A program made the translations under genes and the position numbers. Source: Alphaproteobacteria bacterium (lineage in GTDB: Bacteria; Pseudomonadota; Alphaproteobacteria; Micropepsales; Micropepsaceae). Taken from it: DNA of 8,613 nt. This document shows, piece by piece, positions 1 to 5,930 of this stretch. Positions within the stretch are counted from its first letter, which is position 1. Each line of letters starts with the position of its first letter. Where the stretch lies: NCBI GenBank assembly GCA_019508105.1, contig JAEKMB010000105.1, positions 1-8,613 on the forward strand, in the 5' to 3' direction. The notes below the pieces were generated by a model that was given only the letters and a program-made list of their open reading frames with translations, had not been told where the DNA came from and made no database searches.

Positions 1-484
1 TGCGGCCGGTGGTGCGGAAACCGCCCTTCACATGCACCATCTGCGGCGTCAGGCCGATATGGCCCATCACCGGAATGCCGCGCTGGGTGAGATATTCGAT
101 GGTTTGCGCCATGCGGGCGCCGCCTTCCAGCTTGACCGCGGTGGCGCCGGTTTCCTGCAGCACCCGGGCGGCATTGCGGAATGCCGCGGCGGGGCTTTCC
201 TCGTAGCTGCCGAACGGCATGTCCACCGTCACCAGGGCGCGTTTGGAACCGCGCATCACCGCCTTGGCATGGGTGATCATCATCTCGAGGGTGACGCCGA
301 TGGTGGTTTCCAGGCCATGCATCACCATGCCCAGGCTGTCGCCCACCAGCATCAGGTCCACATGTTGATCGAGCAGCCGCGCGGTATGGGCGTGGTAGCA
401 GGTGAGGCAGACGATGGGCTCGGCGCCCTTATGGGCGCGGATCTGCGGCACTGTGATGCGTGAAATCTGGGTTTGGGCGGACAT
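1..484 (-). CDS. panB: 3-methyl-2-oxobutanoate hydroxymethyltransferase, N-terminal part (cut by window edge)
   Basis: Partial gene; 161 codons are visible from the ATG at 484 to the left edge, out of about 265 usual for the family. PanB transfers a hydroxymethyl group from 5,10-methylene-THF to 2-oxoisovalerate, giving ketopantoate, the first committed step of pantothenate/CoA synthesis in the cytoplasm. The TIM-barrel hallmarks are in order: VGDSLGMV with the metal-binding Asp at residue 49, VDMPFGSY with Asp88, VKLEGG with Lys118 and Glu120, and GHIGLTPQ at 141-148. The catalytic Glu later in the barrel lies outside the window. The start is supported by AGGAGG at 489-494, four bases upstream of the ATG. 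It is divergent from the ArsR-led operon across a 132-bp spacer. Identification is by recalled family motifs and is firm. Confidence 0.96.
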   Translation of the reverse strand, partial: MSAQTQISRITVPQIRAHKGAEPIVCLTCYHAHTARLLDQHVDLMLVGDSLGMVMHGLETTIGVTLEMMITHAKAVMRGSKRALVTVDMPFGSYEESPAAAFRNAARVLQETGATAVKLEGGARMAQTIEYLTQRGIPVMGHIGLTPQMVHVKGGFRTTGR

Positions 485-506
485 GCGTCCTCCTGTTGGT
501 GCGACG

Positions 507-514
507 GTTATAAC
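507..514 (-). promoter_or_regulatory. possible -10 region for panB (GTTATAAC)
   Basis: An AT-rich 8-bp perfect palindrome stands alone in GC-rich sequence, 22 bases upstream of the panB ATG. Read on the minus strand it offers TATAAC as a -10 element, which would give a leader of roughly 15-20 bases containing the AGGAGG ribosome site. The sequence 17 bp further upstream (CTGCGC) is a poor -35 match, so this is only a candidate. Confidence 0.25.
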
Positions 515-567
515 GCAAAGGGGAACCCGGCGCAGGGCAGGGCAGGTCTGCGTGGTGGACAGGAGAT

Positions 568-579
568 AGTTAAGTAACT
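568..579. promoter_or_regulatory. candidate operator palindrome upstream of the arsR-like gene
   Basis: AGTTA-AG-TAACT is a perfect 5-bp inverted repeat with a 2-bp centre, ending two bases before the -35 box of the arsR-like gene. The core word TTAAG (570-574) recurs at 609-613, overlapping the end of the -10. ArsR-family repressors usually bind such imperfect or perfect dyads at their own promoter. That this one is the operator is inference from position and symmetry. Confidence 0.4.
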
Positions 580-581
580 GC

Positions 582-609
582 TTGACAGTTTGACACCGGG
601 GCGAATACT
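582..609 (+). promoter_or_regulatory. sigma70-type promoter of the arsR-like operon
   Basis: A consensus -35 TTGACA (582-587) is followed after 16 bp by AATACT (604-609), a 4-of-6 match to the -10 consensus. A second TTGACA copy at 590-595 lies 8 bp downstream but has no -10 at a usable distance. The predicted start of transcription is about 616-617, which is essentially the first ATG of the gene, and no Shine-Dalgarno sequence precedes that ATG. This suggests a leaderless or nearly leaderless message. Confidence 0.6.
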
Positions 610-616
610 TAAGCGG

Positions 617-952
617 ATGATGAACCATTCCCTGGACAAGACTTTTGCCGCCCTGGCCGATCCGGCGCGCCGGACCATGGTCGAGCGGCTGGTCATTGGC
701 CCCGCCACGGTCAGTGAGCTGGCATTGCCCCTGCCCATGTCGCTGCCGGCTGTGATGCTGCACCTGAAGGTGCTGGAGGATGCCGGGCTGGTGACCAGCC
801 GCAAAGAAGGGCGGGTCCGGACCTGCCGCATCGAGCCGGAGAAGCTGAGCCTGGCGGAACGCTGGGTCAGCGCGCGGCGCATCATGTGGGAAAATAGCCT
901 GGATGGGCTCAAGGCCTATCTCGACGGGGCAAAGACGGAGAAGAAAAAATGA
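617..952 (+). CDS. ArsR-family winged-helix transcriptional regulator
   Basis: This 111-residue protein is a small DNA-binding repressor of the ArsR/SmtB fold. The N-terminus has the typical '[16 protein letters not shown]' helix (residues 10-25). The recognition helix region '[19 protein letters not shown]' (41-59) is followed by the wing '[12 protein letters not shown]' (61-72). There is no metal-binding CxC motif in the recognition helix, so it fits the SdpR-like, metal-independent branch often encoded beside SRPBCC proteins. I chose ATG 617; ATG 620 is equally possible, and an in-frame TTG at 590 is rejected because it lies inside the promoter. It overlaps the DHFR-like gene by four bases (ATGA). 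It probably represses its own operon through the palindrome at 568-579. The inducer is unknown. Confidence 0.9.
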   Translation: MMNHSLDKTFAALADPARRTMVERLVIGPATVSELALPLPMSLPAVMLHLKVLEDAGLVTSRKEGRVRTCRIEPEKLSLAERWVSARRIMWENSLDGLKAYLDGAKTEKKK

Positions 953-1506
953 GGAAGCTGGTGTCCCTGATGCATGTGTCGCTGGACGGCTATTGCGGCG
1001 GCCCCAAGGGCGAGATGGACTGGATCAGCATGAACAGCGAAATTTTCGCCGATGCCACCACCTTGATCCACAATGCCGGCGCGGCGGTCTATAGCCGCGT
1101 CACCCATGACATGATGCGCAGCTATTGGCCGAAATTCCTGGGCAAGCCGGATTCGCCGGAAGTGCAGCACGCCCGCTGGGTGGAGCAGATTCCCAAGATC
1201 ACTTTTTCGCGCACCATGCAAGGCAGCGACTGGAACAATGTCCAGTTGCGGCGCGAGGCGAAGGAGATTCTTGCCGACAAGCAAGGCGAGGGCAAGGATC
1301 TTCTGATCTTCGGCAGTCCCAGCCTGGTGCATGCCTTTCTGGAGCTGGATGCCATAGACGAATTCTGGATCTTCCAGAACCCCGTGCTGCTGGGCGCCGG
1401 CATCCCCTATTTCCAGGGCGCGGTGAAAACCAGATTGAAACTGGCCAGCCACAAGCCGTTCGACAACGGCGTCATCCGCCTGCATTACCGTAAGGAGACT
1501 GTTTGA
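949..1506 (+). CDS. dihydrofolate reductase family protein (RibD C-terminal-like)
   Basis: A 185-residue cytoplasmic protein of the DHFR/RibD-C fold, likely binding NAD(P)H. Visible family marks are the N-terminal strand '[14 protein letters not shown]' (2-15), 'EMDWI' (22-26), the 'YSRVTHDMM' stretch (48-56) corresponding to the 'GRxTYE' region, '[25 protein letters not shown]' (117-141) with the glycine of the nucleotide-binding turn, and '[12 protein letters not shown]' (144-155). These proteins resemble B. subtilis YwjB/YyaP-type members, not true folate-pathway FolA, and their substrates are mostly unknown. The start has GGAG at 937-940 with an 8-base spacer and overlaps arsR by ATGA. 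The stop overlaps the next start by one base. The family call is firm; any specific reaction would be a guess. Confidence 0.9.
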   Translation: MRKLVSLMHVSLDGYCGGPKGEMDWISMNSEIFADATTLIHNAGAAVYSRVTHDMMRSYWPKFLGKPDSPEVQHARWVEQIPKITFSRTMQGSDWNNVQLRREAKEILADKQGEGKDLLIFGSPSLVHAFLELDAIDEFWIFQNPVLLGAGIPYFQGAVKTRLKLASHKPFDNGVIRLHYRKETV

Positions 1507-1970
1507 TGCGTTCTGTCACCCATGCCAATTTCACAATCACCCGCCACTGGGATCATGCGCCAAGCCGCGTCTTCCAGGCCTTTGCCGAGGAAGCGGCCAA
1601 GCGCAAATGGTTCACCGGTCCGCCGGGCTTTGAACAGCATGAAAAAAGTTTCGACTTCCGCGAAGGTGGCCGCGAAACCCTCAGCGGCAAGCATCCCAGC
1701 GGCATGGTGACGGCGTTCGATTGCGTTTATCGCGATATCGTTCCGCCCACCGCCACGGAACCCGGGCGCATCATCTACAGCTATGTGATGCATCTGAACG
1801 GAAAGAAGATTTCGGTCTCCCAAGCCTCGATCGAGCTGATGGCGGAGAAGGGCGGCACCAAGCTGGTGCTGACCGAATATGGCGACTATCTCGACGGCCA
1901 TGACGATGCCGGCTCCAGGGAGCGTGGCACCAATTTCCTGATGGATGCGCTGGGCAAGTCGCTTGACTGA
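1506..1970 (+). CDS. SRPBCC (AHSA1/START-like) domain protein
   Basis: A 154-residue protein with a helix-grip fold that normally forms a hydrophobic ligand cavity. The sequence opens with 'ITRHWDHAPSRVFQAFAE' (11-28), the standard AHSA1 start in which a strand leads into the first helix. It continues with 'KWFTGPPGFE' (34-43), 'FDFREGGRE' (49-57), 'YSYVMHLNGKKISVSQASIEL' (91-111) and the C-terminal helix 'RGTNFLMDALGKSL'. The in-frame TTG at 1503 is rejected in favour of ATG 1506, which has AAGGAG at 1492-1497 and forms TGATG with the preceding stop, implying translational coupling. ArsR plus AHSA1 pairs are common in bacteria; the ligand here is not deducible from sequence. Confidence 0.9.
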   Translation: MRSVTHANFTITRHWDHAPSRVFQAFAEEAAKRKWFTGPPGFEQHEKSFDFREGGRETLSGKHPSGMVTAFDCVYRDIVPPTATEPGRIIYSYVMHLNGKKISVSQASIELMAEKGGTKLVLTEYGDYLDGHDDAGSRERGTNFLMDALGKSLD

Positions 1971-1981
1971 GGGAGGAGAGG

Positions 1982-2374
1982 ATGGATCTCAAGGAAAAAG
2001 CCAAAGCCTATTACCGCGCCTTTGAGCAGCACAACCGCGCTTTCATGGAAGAGAATCTGCGGCCCGATTTCACCTTCACCAGCCCGTTCGATGACCATAT
2101 CGACCGCGCGGCCTGGTTCAAGCGCTGCTGGCCGGAAACCCCGCTGCATCAGAAATTCGAATTCATTACGGTGATGCAGGACGGGGACTGGGTCTTGGTG
2201 GCCTATGACGCCACCATGCATGTACCCAATACCCTCCATCCGGAAGCACGCTTCCGCAACGCCGAGTTGATGACGTTCCAGGACGGCAAGCTGAAGTCGG
2301 TTGAGGTATTTTTCGGCGACCCGCCGCGCGGCCTCACGCGCCGGCAATTCGCCGTGGAATCGGGTGCCGCCTAG
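1982..2374 (+). CDS. NTF2-like / SnoaL-like family protein
   Basis: A 130-residue protein with the cone-shaped alpha+beta NTF2-like pattern: an N-terminal helix '[33 protein letters not shown]' (4-36), a central segment ending '[22 protein letters not shown]' (58-79), and paired strands '[22 protein letters not shown]' (91-112). Such proteins act as small-molecule isomerases, cyclases or ligand binders, and nothing visible picks one role. GGAGG at 1972-1976 with a 5-base spacer supports the start. It is the last gene of the ArsR-led operon, 11 bp after the SRPBCC gene. Its TAG stop shares a CTAG with the stop of the convergent queH, so no intergenic terminator exists here. Confidence 0.85.
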   Translation: MDLKEKAKAYYRAFEQHNRAFMEENLRPDFTFTSPFDDHIDRAAWFKRCWPETPLHQKFEFITVMQDGDWVLVAYDATMHVPNTLHPEARFRNAELMTFQDGKLKSVEVFFGDPPRGLTRRQFAVESGAA

Positions 2375-3024
2375 ACCTTCTCGCCGTTGCGATAGAACTG
2401 GGTGCCGATCTCGATCTTGCCGCGGCCGGTCTCCAGCCGATGCTGGTTGGTGTCGCGCAGGGAATAGACACAGCCGCAATATTCCTGCTGGTAGAATTCC
2501 TCGCGCTTGCTGATCTCGATCATGCGCGCGGAGCCGCCGCTCTTGCGCCAGTTGTAGGTCCAATAGCTGACGCCGTCATACCTGGCGGCGGCGCGCTCGC
2601 CGCAGCCATTGATCTGGTTCATGTCCTTCCAGCGCGAGATGCCCAGCGACGAGGTGATGACGGGAAAGCCGTGTTCATGCGCGTACAGCGCGGTGCGCTC
2701 GAACCGCATGTCAAAGCACATGGTGCAGCGGGCGCCCCGTTCCGGCTCCATCTCCATCCCCTTGGCGCGGGCCATCCAGTTGTCGGCGTCATAATCGGCA
2801 TCAATGAAGGCGATCCCGTGCTTCTGCGCAAACCGGATATTCTCGTTCTTGCGGATCTCGTATTCGCGCTTGGGATGAATGTTGGGATTGTAGAAAAAAA
2901 TCGTGTAGTCGATGCCGCTGGCGGTCATCGCTTCCATCACCTCGCCCGAACAGGGGGCGCAGCAGGAATGCAGCAGCACCTTTTTGTGCCCGCCGGGGGG
3001 CGCCAGGATGCGGCGGTCGGTCAT
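2371..3024 (-). CDS. queH: epoxyqueuosine reductase QueH
   Basis: A 217-residue protein of the former DUF208 family. QueH reduces epoxyqueuosine to queuosine in the wobble position of GUN-anticodon tRNAs and replaces the unrelated cobalamin-dependent QueG. The cysteine pattern fits an iron-sulfur enzyme: [10 protein letters not shown] with Cys21, Cys22 and Cys25, then CTMC (Cys100, Cys103), Cys141 and CGC (Cys183, Cys185). Other family marks are [16 protein letters not shown] (43-58), [10 protein letters not shown] (125-134) and the C-terminal SLRDTNQHR. The start at 3024 is preceded only by a weak purine stretch (AGAGAG). The gene lies 65 bp after rplI on the same strand, immediately after a strong terminator, and no separate promoter is evident. 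Assignment is confident. Confidence 0.94.
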   Translation of the reverse strand: MTDRRILAPPGGHKKVLLHSCCAPCSGEVMEAMTASGIDYTIFFYNPNIHPKREYEIRKNENIRFAQKHGIAFIDADYDADNWMARAKGMEMEPERGARCTMCFDMRFERTALYAHEHGFPVITSSLGISRWKDMNQINGCGERAAARYDGVSYWTYNWRKSGGSARMIEISKREEFYQQEYCGCVYSLRDTNQHRLETGRGKIEIGTQFYRNGEKV

Positions 3025-3040
3025 TTTCTCTCTTTACAAC

Positions 3041-3069
3041 AAAAAGGCCGGTCTTTCGACCGGCCTTTT
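3041..3069 (-). terminator. rho-independent terminator of the rpsF-rpsR-rplI operon
   Basis: A perfect 12-bp inverted repeat (3042-3053 with 3058-3069) closes on four bases; on the minus strand the RNA loop is GAAA, a stable GNRA tetraloop. Six to seven central G-C pairs are followed by a U run (3045-3041). It begins about 20 bp after the rplI stop and ends 17 bases before the queH ATG, so it should cut ribosomal-operon transcription ahead of queH. Confidence 0.92.
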
Positions 3070-3089
3070 CATTTGGTTTGTCGAAGCGA

Positions 3090-3677
3090 TCAGGCTTCGG
3101 CGGGTTCTTCTTCGCCTTCGGCCTTGGGCGCGGCGCCGGTTTCGAACAGTTCCTCCGCCGCGATGGTGGCTTCCTCGGCATCGGTCTTGGCCGCCAGCAC
3201 GTCCTCGCCGCGCGCCTGGCGCTCGGCTTCGTCCTCGCTGCGGGCGACATTGACGGTGATGTTCACCTTCACTTCGGGATGCAGCACCACCGGAATGGTG
3301 AACAGGCCGATCGACTTGATCGCCACGCTGATCGAGACCTGGTGGCGGTCCACCTTGAAGCCGACCTTTTCCATGACGTCGGCGACGTCGCGGGGGCTGA
3401 CCGAACCATAAAGCTGGCCGCGGTCGCCGGCCTGACGGATCAGGATGAACTTCTGGCCGTCGAGCTTGTTGCCGATCTTCTCGGCCTCGCCCTTCAGCTT
3501 GAGGTTGTTGGCTTGCAGTTGGGCCTTCTGGGCCTGGAAATAGTCGCGGTTCGCCTTGGTGGCGCGCAGCGCCTTCTTCTTGGGCAGAAGGAAGTTGCGG
3601 GCAAAGCCGTCCTTGACGCGGACTTCATCGCCCATCTGGCCAAGCTTTTCGACGCGTTCGAGCAGGATCACTTGCAT
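3090..3677 (-). CDS. rplI: 50S ribosomal protein L9
   Basis: A 195-residue protein that binds domain V of 23S rRNA near the base of the L1 stalk. The N-terminal RNA-binding domain is canonical: [24 protein letters not shown] (1-24) and [15 protein letters not shown] (26-40). A long connecting helix (about 41-75) and the C-terminal domain with '[15 protein letters not shown]' (87-101) follow. The protein exceeds the roughly 150 residues of E. coli L9 by an acidic tail (about 146-195) rich in Glu and Ala, ending GEEEPAEA. Such extensions are usual in alphaproteobacterial L9. Its Shine-Dalgarno TAGGAGA (3684-3690) overlaps the rpsR stop codon, with six bases to the ATG. It is the last gene of the ribosomal operon. 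Confidence 0.97.
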   Translation of the reverse strand: MQVILLERVEKLGQMGDEVRVKDGFARNFLLPKKKALRATKANRDYFQAQKAQLQANNLKLKGEAEKIGNKLDGQKFILIRQAGDRGQLYGSVSPRDVADVMEKVGFKVDRHQVSISVAIKSIGLFTIPVVLHPEVKVNITVNVARSEDEAERQARGEDVLAAKTDAEEATIAAEELFETGAAPKAEGEEEPAEA

Positions 3678-3687
3678 GGCCGGTCTC

Positions 3688-4023
3688 CTACTTCACGACA
3701 TAGGGCAGCAGCGCCATGAAGCGGGCGCGCTTGATGGCGTTCGCCAGGATGCGCTGCTTCTTGTTGCTGACCGCGGTGATGCGCGACGGCACGATCTTGC
3801 CGCGCTCGGAAATGAAGCGCTGCAGGAGCTTGACGTCCTTATAGTCGATCTTGGGGGCGTTATCGCCCGAGAAGGGGCAGGTCTTCTTGCGGCGGAAGAA
3901 GGGACGGCGGGCGCCGTCCTCGCGTCCACCGCGGCCGCCTTCGCGGTCGCCGCCACGGCCGCCTTCGCGGTCGCCACCACGGCCGCCGTCGCGGCCACCA
4001 TCACGATTTCCACCATAGCTCAT
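3688..4023 (-). CDS. rpsR: 30S ribosomal protein S18 with Gly/Arg-rich N-terminal extension
   Basis: A 111-residue S18, a platform protein of the small subunit that pairs with S6. The conserved core is complete: [17 protein letters not shown] (39-55), [20 protein letters not shown] (59-78) and the RNA-binding helix region '[22 protein letters not shown]' (87-108). The first 38 residues are unusual: eight Gly-Gly pairs alternate with Arg, Asp and Glu, including two perfect GGRGGDRE units and one shortened copy. E. coli S18 is about 75 residues, so this tail adds roughly a third. The start overlaps the rpsF stop by ATGA, as expected for co-translated partners. A downstream start that removes the tail is not available: the next Met codon lies well inside the core. 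Confidence 0.95.
   Translation of the reverse strand: MSYGGNRDGGRDGGRGGDREGGRGGDREGGRGGREDGARRPFFRRKKTCPFSGDNAPKIDYKDVKLLQRFISERGKIVPSRITAVSNKKQRILANAIKRARFMALLPYVVK
3919..3987 (-). repeat. 24-bp coding tandem repeat in the rpsR 5' end
   Basis: Three head-to-tail units encode [16 protein letters not shown] and GGRGGRE (residues 13-35). The first two units differ by one synonymous base; the third is shortened by one codon and more diverged. Upstream residues 4-12 look like older, degenerate copies. The repeat is in frame and purely coding, and its near-identity points to recent slippage or recombination that may vary in copy number among strains. Confidence 0.85.
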
Positions 4024-4391
4024 ACCAGGATCTCCTCGGCTTCGCCTTCGGCCTTGGCGCCTTCAGGCTTGTCGTCGCGGCGGGCCTTGCTCGACGAGGT
4101 GTCGAACTGGTCCACCTTGACGGTGATGTAGCGCAGCACGTCTTCGTTGATCTTGAGCTGGCGTTCCAGCTCGACCACCGCATTGGACGGCGCGTTGATG
4201 TTCAGCAGGACGTAGTGGCCCTTGCGGTTCTTCTTGATGCGATAGGCAAGCCCGCGCAGGCCCCAATATTCCTGCTTCTCGATCTTGCCGCCTTCGCCTT
4301 CGACGATGGTCTTGAGATGGGTGGCCAGTGCGTCCACCTGTTGCGCGCTGATGTCCTGGCGCGCGATCAGAAGATGCTCGTAAAGAGCCAT
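4020..4391 (-). CDS. rpsF: 30S ribosomal protein S6
   Basis: A 123-residue S6, which forms a heterodimer with S18 on the platform of the 30S subunit. Typical segments are [15 protein letters not shown] (1-15), the helix '[20 protein letters not shown]' (18-37), '[25 protein letters not shown]' (41-65) and '[21 protein letters not shown]' (75-95). A charged C-terminal tail (about 100-123) ends EGEAEEILV. The same frame stays open upstream to 4679, but the family N-terminus fixes ATG 4391; AGGAAAGGGA lies just upstream. This is the first gene of rpsF-rpsR-rplI and overlaps rpsR by four bases. A promoter at 4522-4550 and a structured leader precede it. Confidence 0.97.
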   Translation of the reverse strand: MALYEHLLIARQDISAQQVDALATHLKTIVEGEGGKIEKQEYWGLRGLAYRIKKNRKGHYVLLNINAPSNAVVELERQLKINEDVLRYITVKVDQFDTSSSKARRDDKPEGAKAEGEAEEILV

Positions 4392-4418
4392 CTTGGTTCC
4401 CTTTCCTGTGGTGCGGGA

Positions 4419-4446
4419 CAAAAGCCAGGAGGGCCCTGGGCTTTTG
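4419..4446 (-). promoter_or_regulatory. leader hairpin upstream of rpsF, candidate S6:S18 autoregulatory element
   Basis: In the rpsF 5' leader an 11-bp stem (4419-4429 with 4435-4446) has one bulged base and a five-base loop, and ends 27 bases before the ATG. Smaller hairpins lie further upstream (4465-4477 and 4481-4491). Many bacteria control this operon by S6:S18 binding to an rpsF leader element, so the position fits. I could not verify the defining loop or bulge bases of the described motif, so the functional call is inference. Confidence 0.4.
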
Positions 4447-4521
4447 CCTTGGCTCGACCGGAACGCGCACCATGCGCTACCCCCAAAGGGGCTCCGGCGA
4501 CCGCAGCCGTTGAAGGGCGGG

Positions 4522-4550
4522 TCTATAGAGAAAAGCCCCGGACAGGGCAA
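4522..4550 (-). promoter_or_regulatory. sigma70-type promoter for rpsF-rpsR-rplI
   Basis: On the minus strand TTGCCC (4550-4545) and TATAGA (4527-4522) are separated by exactly 17 bp, and no better pair was seen in this spacer. Transcription would begin near 4515, giving a leader of about 120 bases that holds the hairpins described for rpsF. Confidence 0.6.
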
Positions 4551-4661
4551 GGACAAGGAATATCCAAATCCAGGCAGCGGGTTAACAGGGTTGCGGCAGC
4601 GCTTTTGGGGGACTGGACCGCCCTCCCAGACGATGCGACGCTGGTCCAAAGCAGGGGCGGG

Positions 4662-5930
4662 ATGACAACGATACAGCATGAGGCGGACGCGATCCTGCGC
4701 CGCGCCGCCTGGCGATTGGTGCCGCTGATCCTGGCGATGTACGTCGCCGCCTTCCTCAACCGGGTGAATGTCGGTTTTGCCGCCCTCACCATGAACCAGG
4801 ATCTGGGCTTCTCGCCCGAGGTGTTCGGCTGGGGCACCGGCGTCTTCTTCCTGGGCTATCTGATGTTCGAGGTGCCCTCCAACCTGATCATGGAGAAGGT
4901 GGGCGCGCGCATCTGGATGGCGCGCATCATGATCACCTGGGCGCTGGTCTCGATGGCGTTTGCCTTTGTGCAGGGCCCGCTGATGTTCTTTGTGCTGCGC
5001 TTCCTGCTGGGGCTGGCGGAAGCCGGCTTCTATCCCGGCATCCTGCTCTATTTCACTTACTGGTTTCCCGCGTCGACGCGCGCCCGCATCCTGGCCCTTT
5101 TCTGCATGGGCATTCCCGTTTCCAACATCCTGGGCGCCCCCTTCTCAGGCTGGCTGATGGGAATTTCCGGCTATGGCTTCAAGGGCTGGCAGTGGATGTA
5201 TCTGCTGGAAGGCATTCCCACCATCGCGCTGGGATTTCTGGCCTGGTGGGGCCTGCCCGACAATCCGCGCAAGGCCGGTTTCCTGACGGAGGCGGAAAAG
5301 GACATTGTGATGGCGCGGCTAGCCGCCGAGCCGAAGGCCGAGGTGCATGGCTTTGGCGAAATGCTGAAGGACTGGCGGGTGTGGGCGCTGATGATCCCGG
5401 ACTTCACCATCGTGTTCGGCATCTATGCCCTGGGCTTCTGGATGCCGCAGATGGTCCATGCCATGGGCTACAGCGTTGCACAGACCGGCTTCATGTTGGT
5501 GATTCCCTATACCGCTTCCCTGGCCATCCTTTGGGTCATCGGGGTTTCGTCCGACCGCAGCGGCAAGCGGGCGCTGCACTTCATTGTTTCGGCGCTGGTC
5601 TGCGCCCTGGGCTTTTCCATCGCCGCGTTGGGGGTCGGCAATGACGTCATCGTGATTGCCGGCTTCTGCCTGGCGTCGGGGGGAGCCTATTCCGGCCTGG
5701 CCACCTTCTGGTCGGTGCCGCCGCTGTTCCTGGGCGGCACCGCAGCGGCCGGCGCCTTCGCCCTGATCAATTCGGTGGGCAACCTGTCGGGCTTTGTCGG
5801 GCCAGGCCTGATGGGCAATCTTCTTCAGTCGACCGGCAGTTACACCTTGGGCATGTGGATGTGCACCGGCGTGGCGCTGGCCGCGGCGCTGTCCATGGCC
5901 GTGCTGGCCCGTTTTTGCCGCGCACCGTGA
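4662..5930 (+). CDS. MFS transporter, anion:cation symporter (ACS) family, copy 1
   Basis: A 422-residue inner-membrane protein with about 12 hydrophobic segments in two halves split by a soluble loop (about 200-240). ACS-family marks are '[20 protein letters not shown]' in TM1 (30-49), '[28 protein letters not shown]' (62-89), '[24 protein letters not shown]' (113-136) and 'SSDRSGKR' (296-303) after TM8. The family usually takes up organic anions such as tartrate, phthalate or sugar acids with protons, but no catabolic gene is nearby to suggest a substrate. The frame is open back to 4215, which would run antisense through rpsF; ATG 4662 fits the family length, though its AGGGGCGGG ribosome site is weak. 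Asn33 stands where most relatives and copy 2 have Asp. It overlaps copy 2 by one base. Confidence 0.92.
   Translation: MTTIQHEADAILRRAAWRLVPLILAMYVAAFLNRVNVGFAALTMNQDLGFSPEVFGWGTGVFFLGYLMFEVPSNLIMEKVGARIWMARIMITWALVSMAFAFVQGPLMFFVLRFLLGLAEAGFYPGILLYFTYWFPASTRARILALFCMGIPVSNILGAPFSGWLMGISGYGFKGWQWMYLLEGIPTIALGFLAWWGLPDNPRKAGFLTEAEKDIVMARLAAEPKAEVHGFGEMLKDWRVWALMIPDFTIVFGIYALGFWMPQMVHAMGYSVAQTGFMLVIPYTASLAILWVIGVSSDRSGKRALHFIVSALVCALGFSIAALGVGNDVIVIAGFCLASGGAYSGLATFWSVPPLFLGGTAAAGAFALINSVGNLSGFVGPGLMGNLLQSTGSYTLGMWMCTGVALAAALSMAVLARFCRAP

Noticed and set aside
590..616. TTG start at 590 for the ArsR-like protein
   Set aside because: It lies inside the duplicated -35 region, upstream of the -10, so it would precede the transcript start.
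1886..2563. 225-codon minus-strand open frame over the SRPBCC, NTF2-like and queH genes
   Set aside because: It spans the convergent junction and has no family motif; the plus-strand genes and queH explain the coding signal.
2440..3411. 323-codon plus-strand open frame antisense to queH and rplI
   Set aside because: It crosses a terminator and two well-recognised genes and its protein is low-complexity with no family signature; high GC makes such antisense frames long.
3919..3987. 24-bp repeats as a CRISPR array or mobile element
   Set aside because: Units are contiguous without spacers, in frame, and translate to a regular peptide repeat inside rpsR.
4419..4446. Leader hairpin read as a rho-independent terminator
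   Set aside because: Neither strand has a U run of useful length after the stem, and it lies between a promoter and its own gene; a regulatory leader hairpin fits better.
4392..4661. Upstream extension of rpsF (to 4679) or of MFS copy 1 (to 4215)
   Set aside because: Both frames happen to stay open through the spacer, but family N-termini and the rpsF promoter place the starts at 4391 and 4662.
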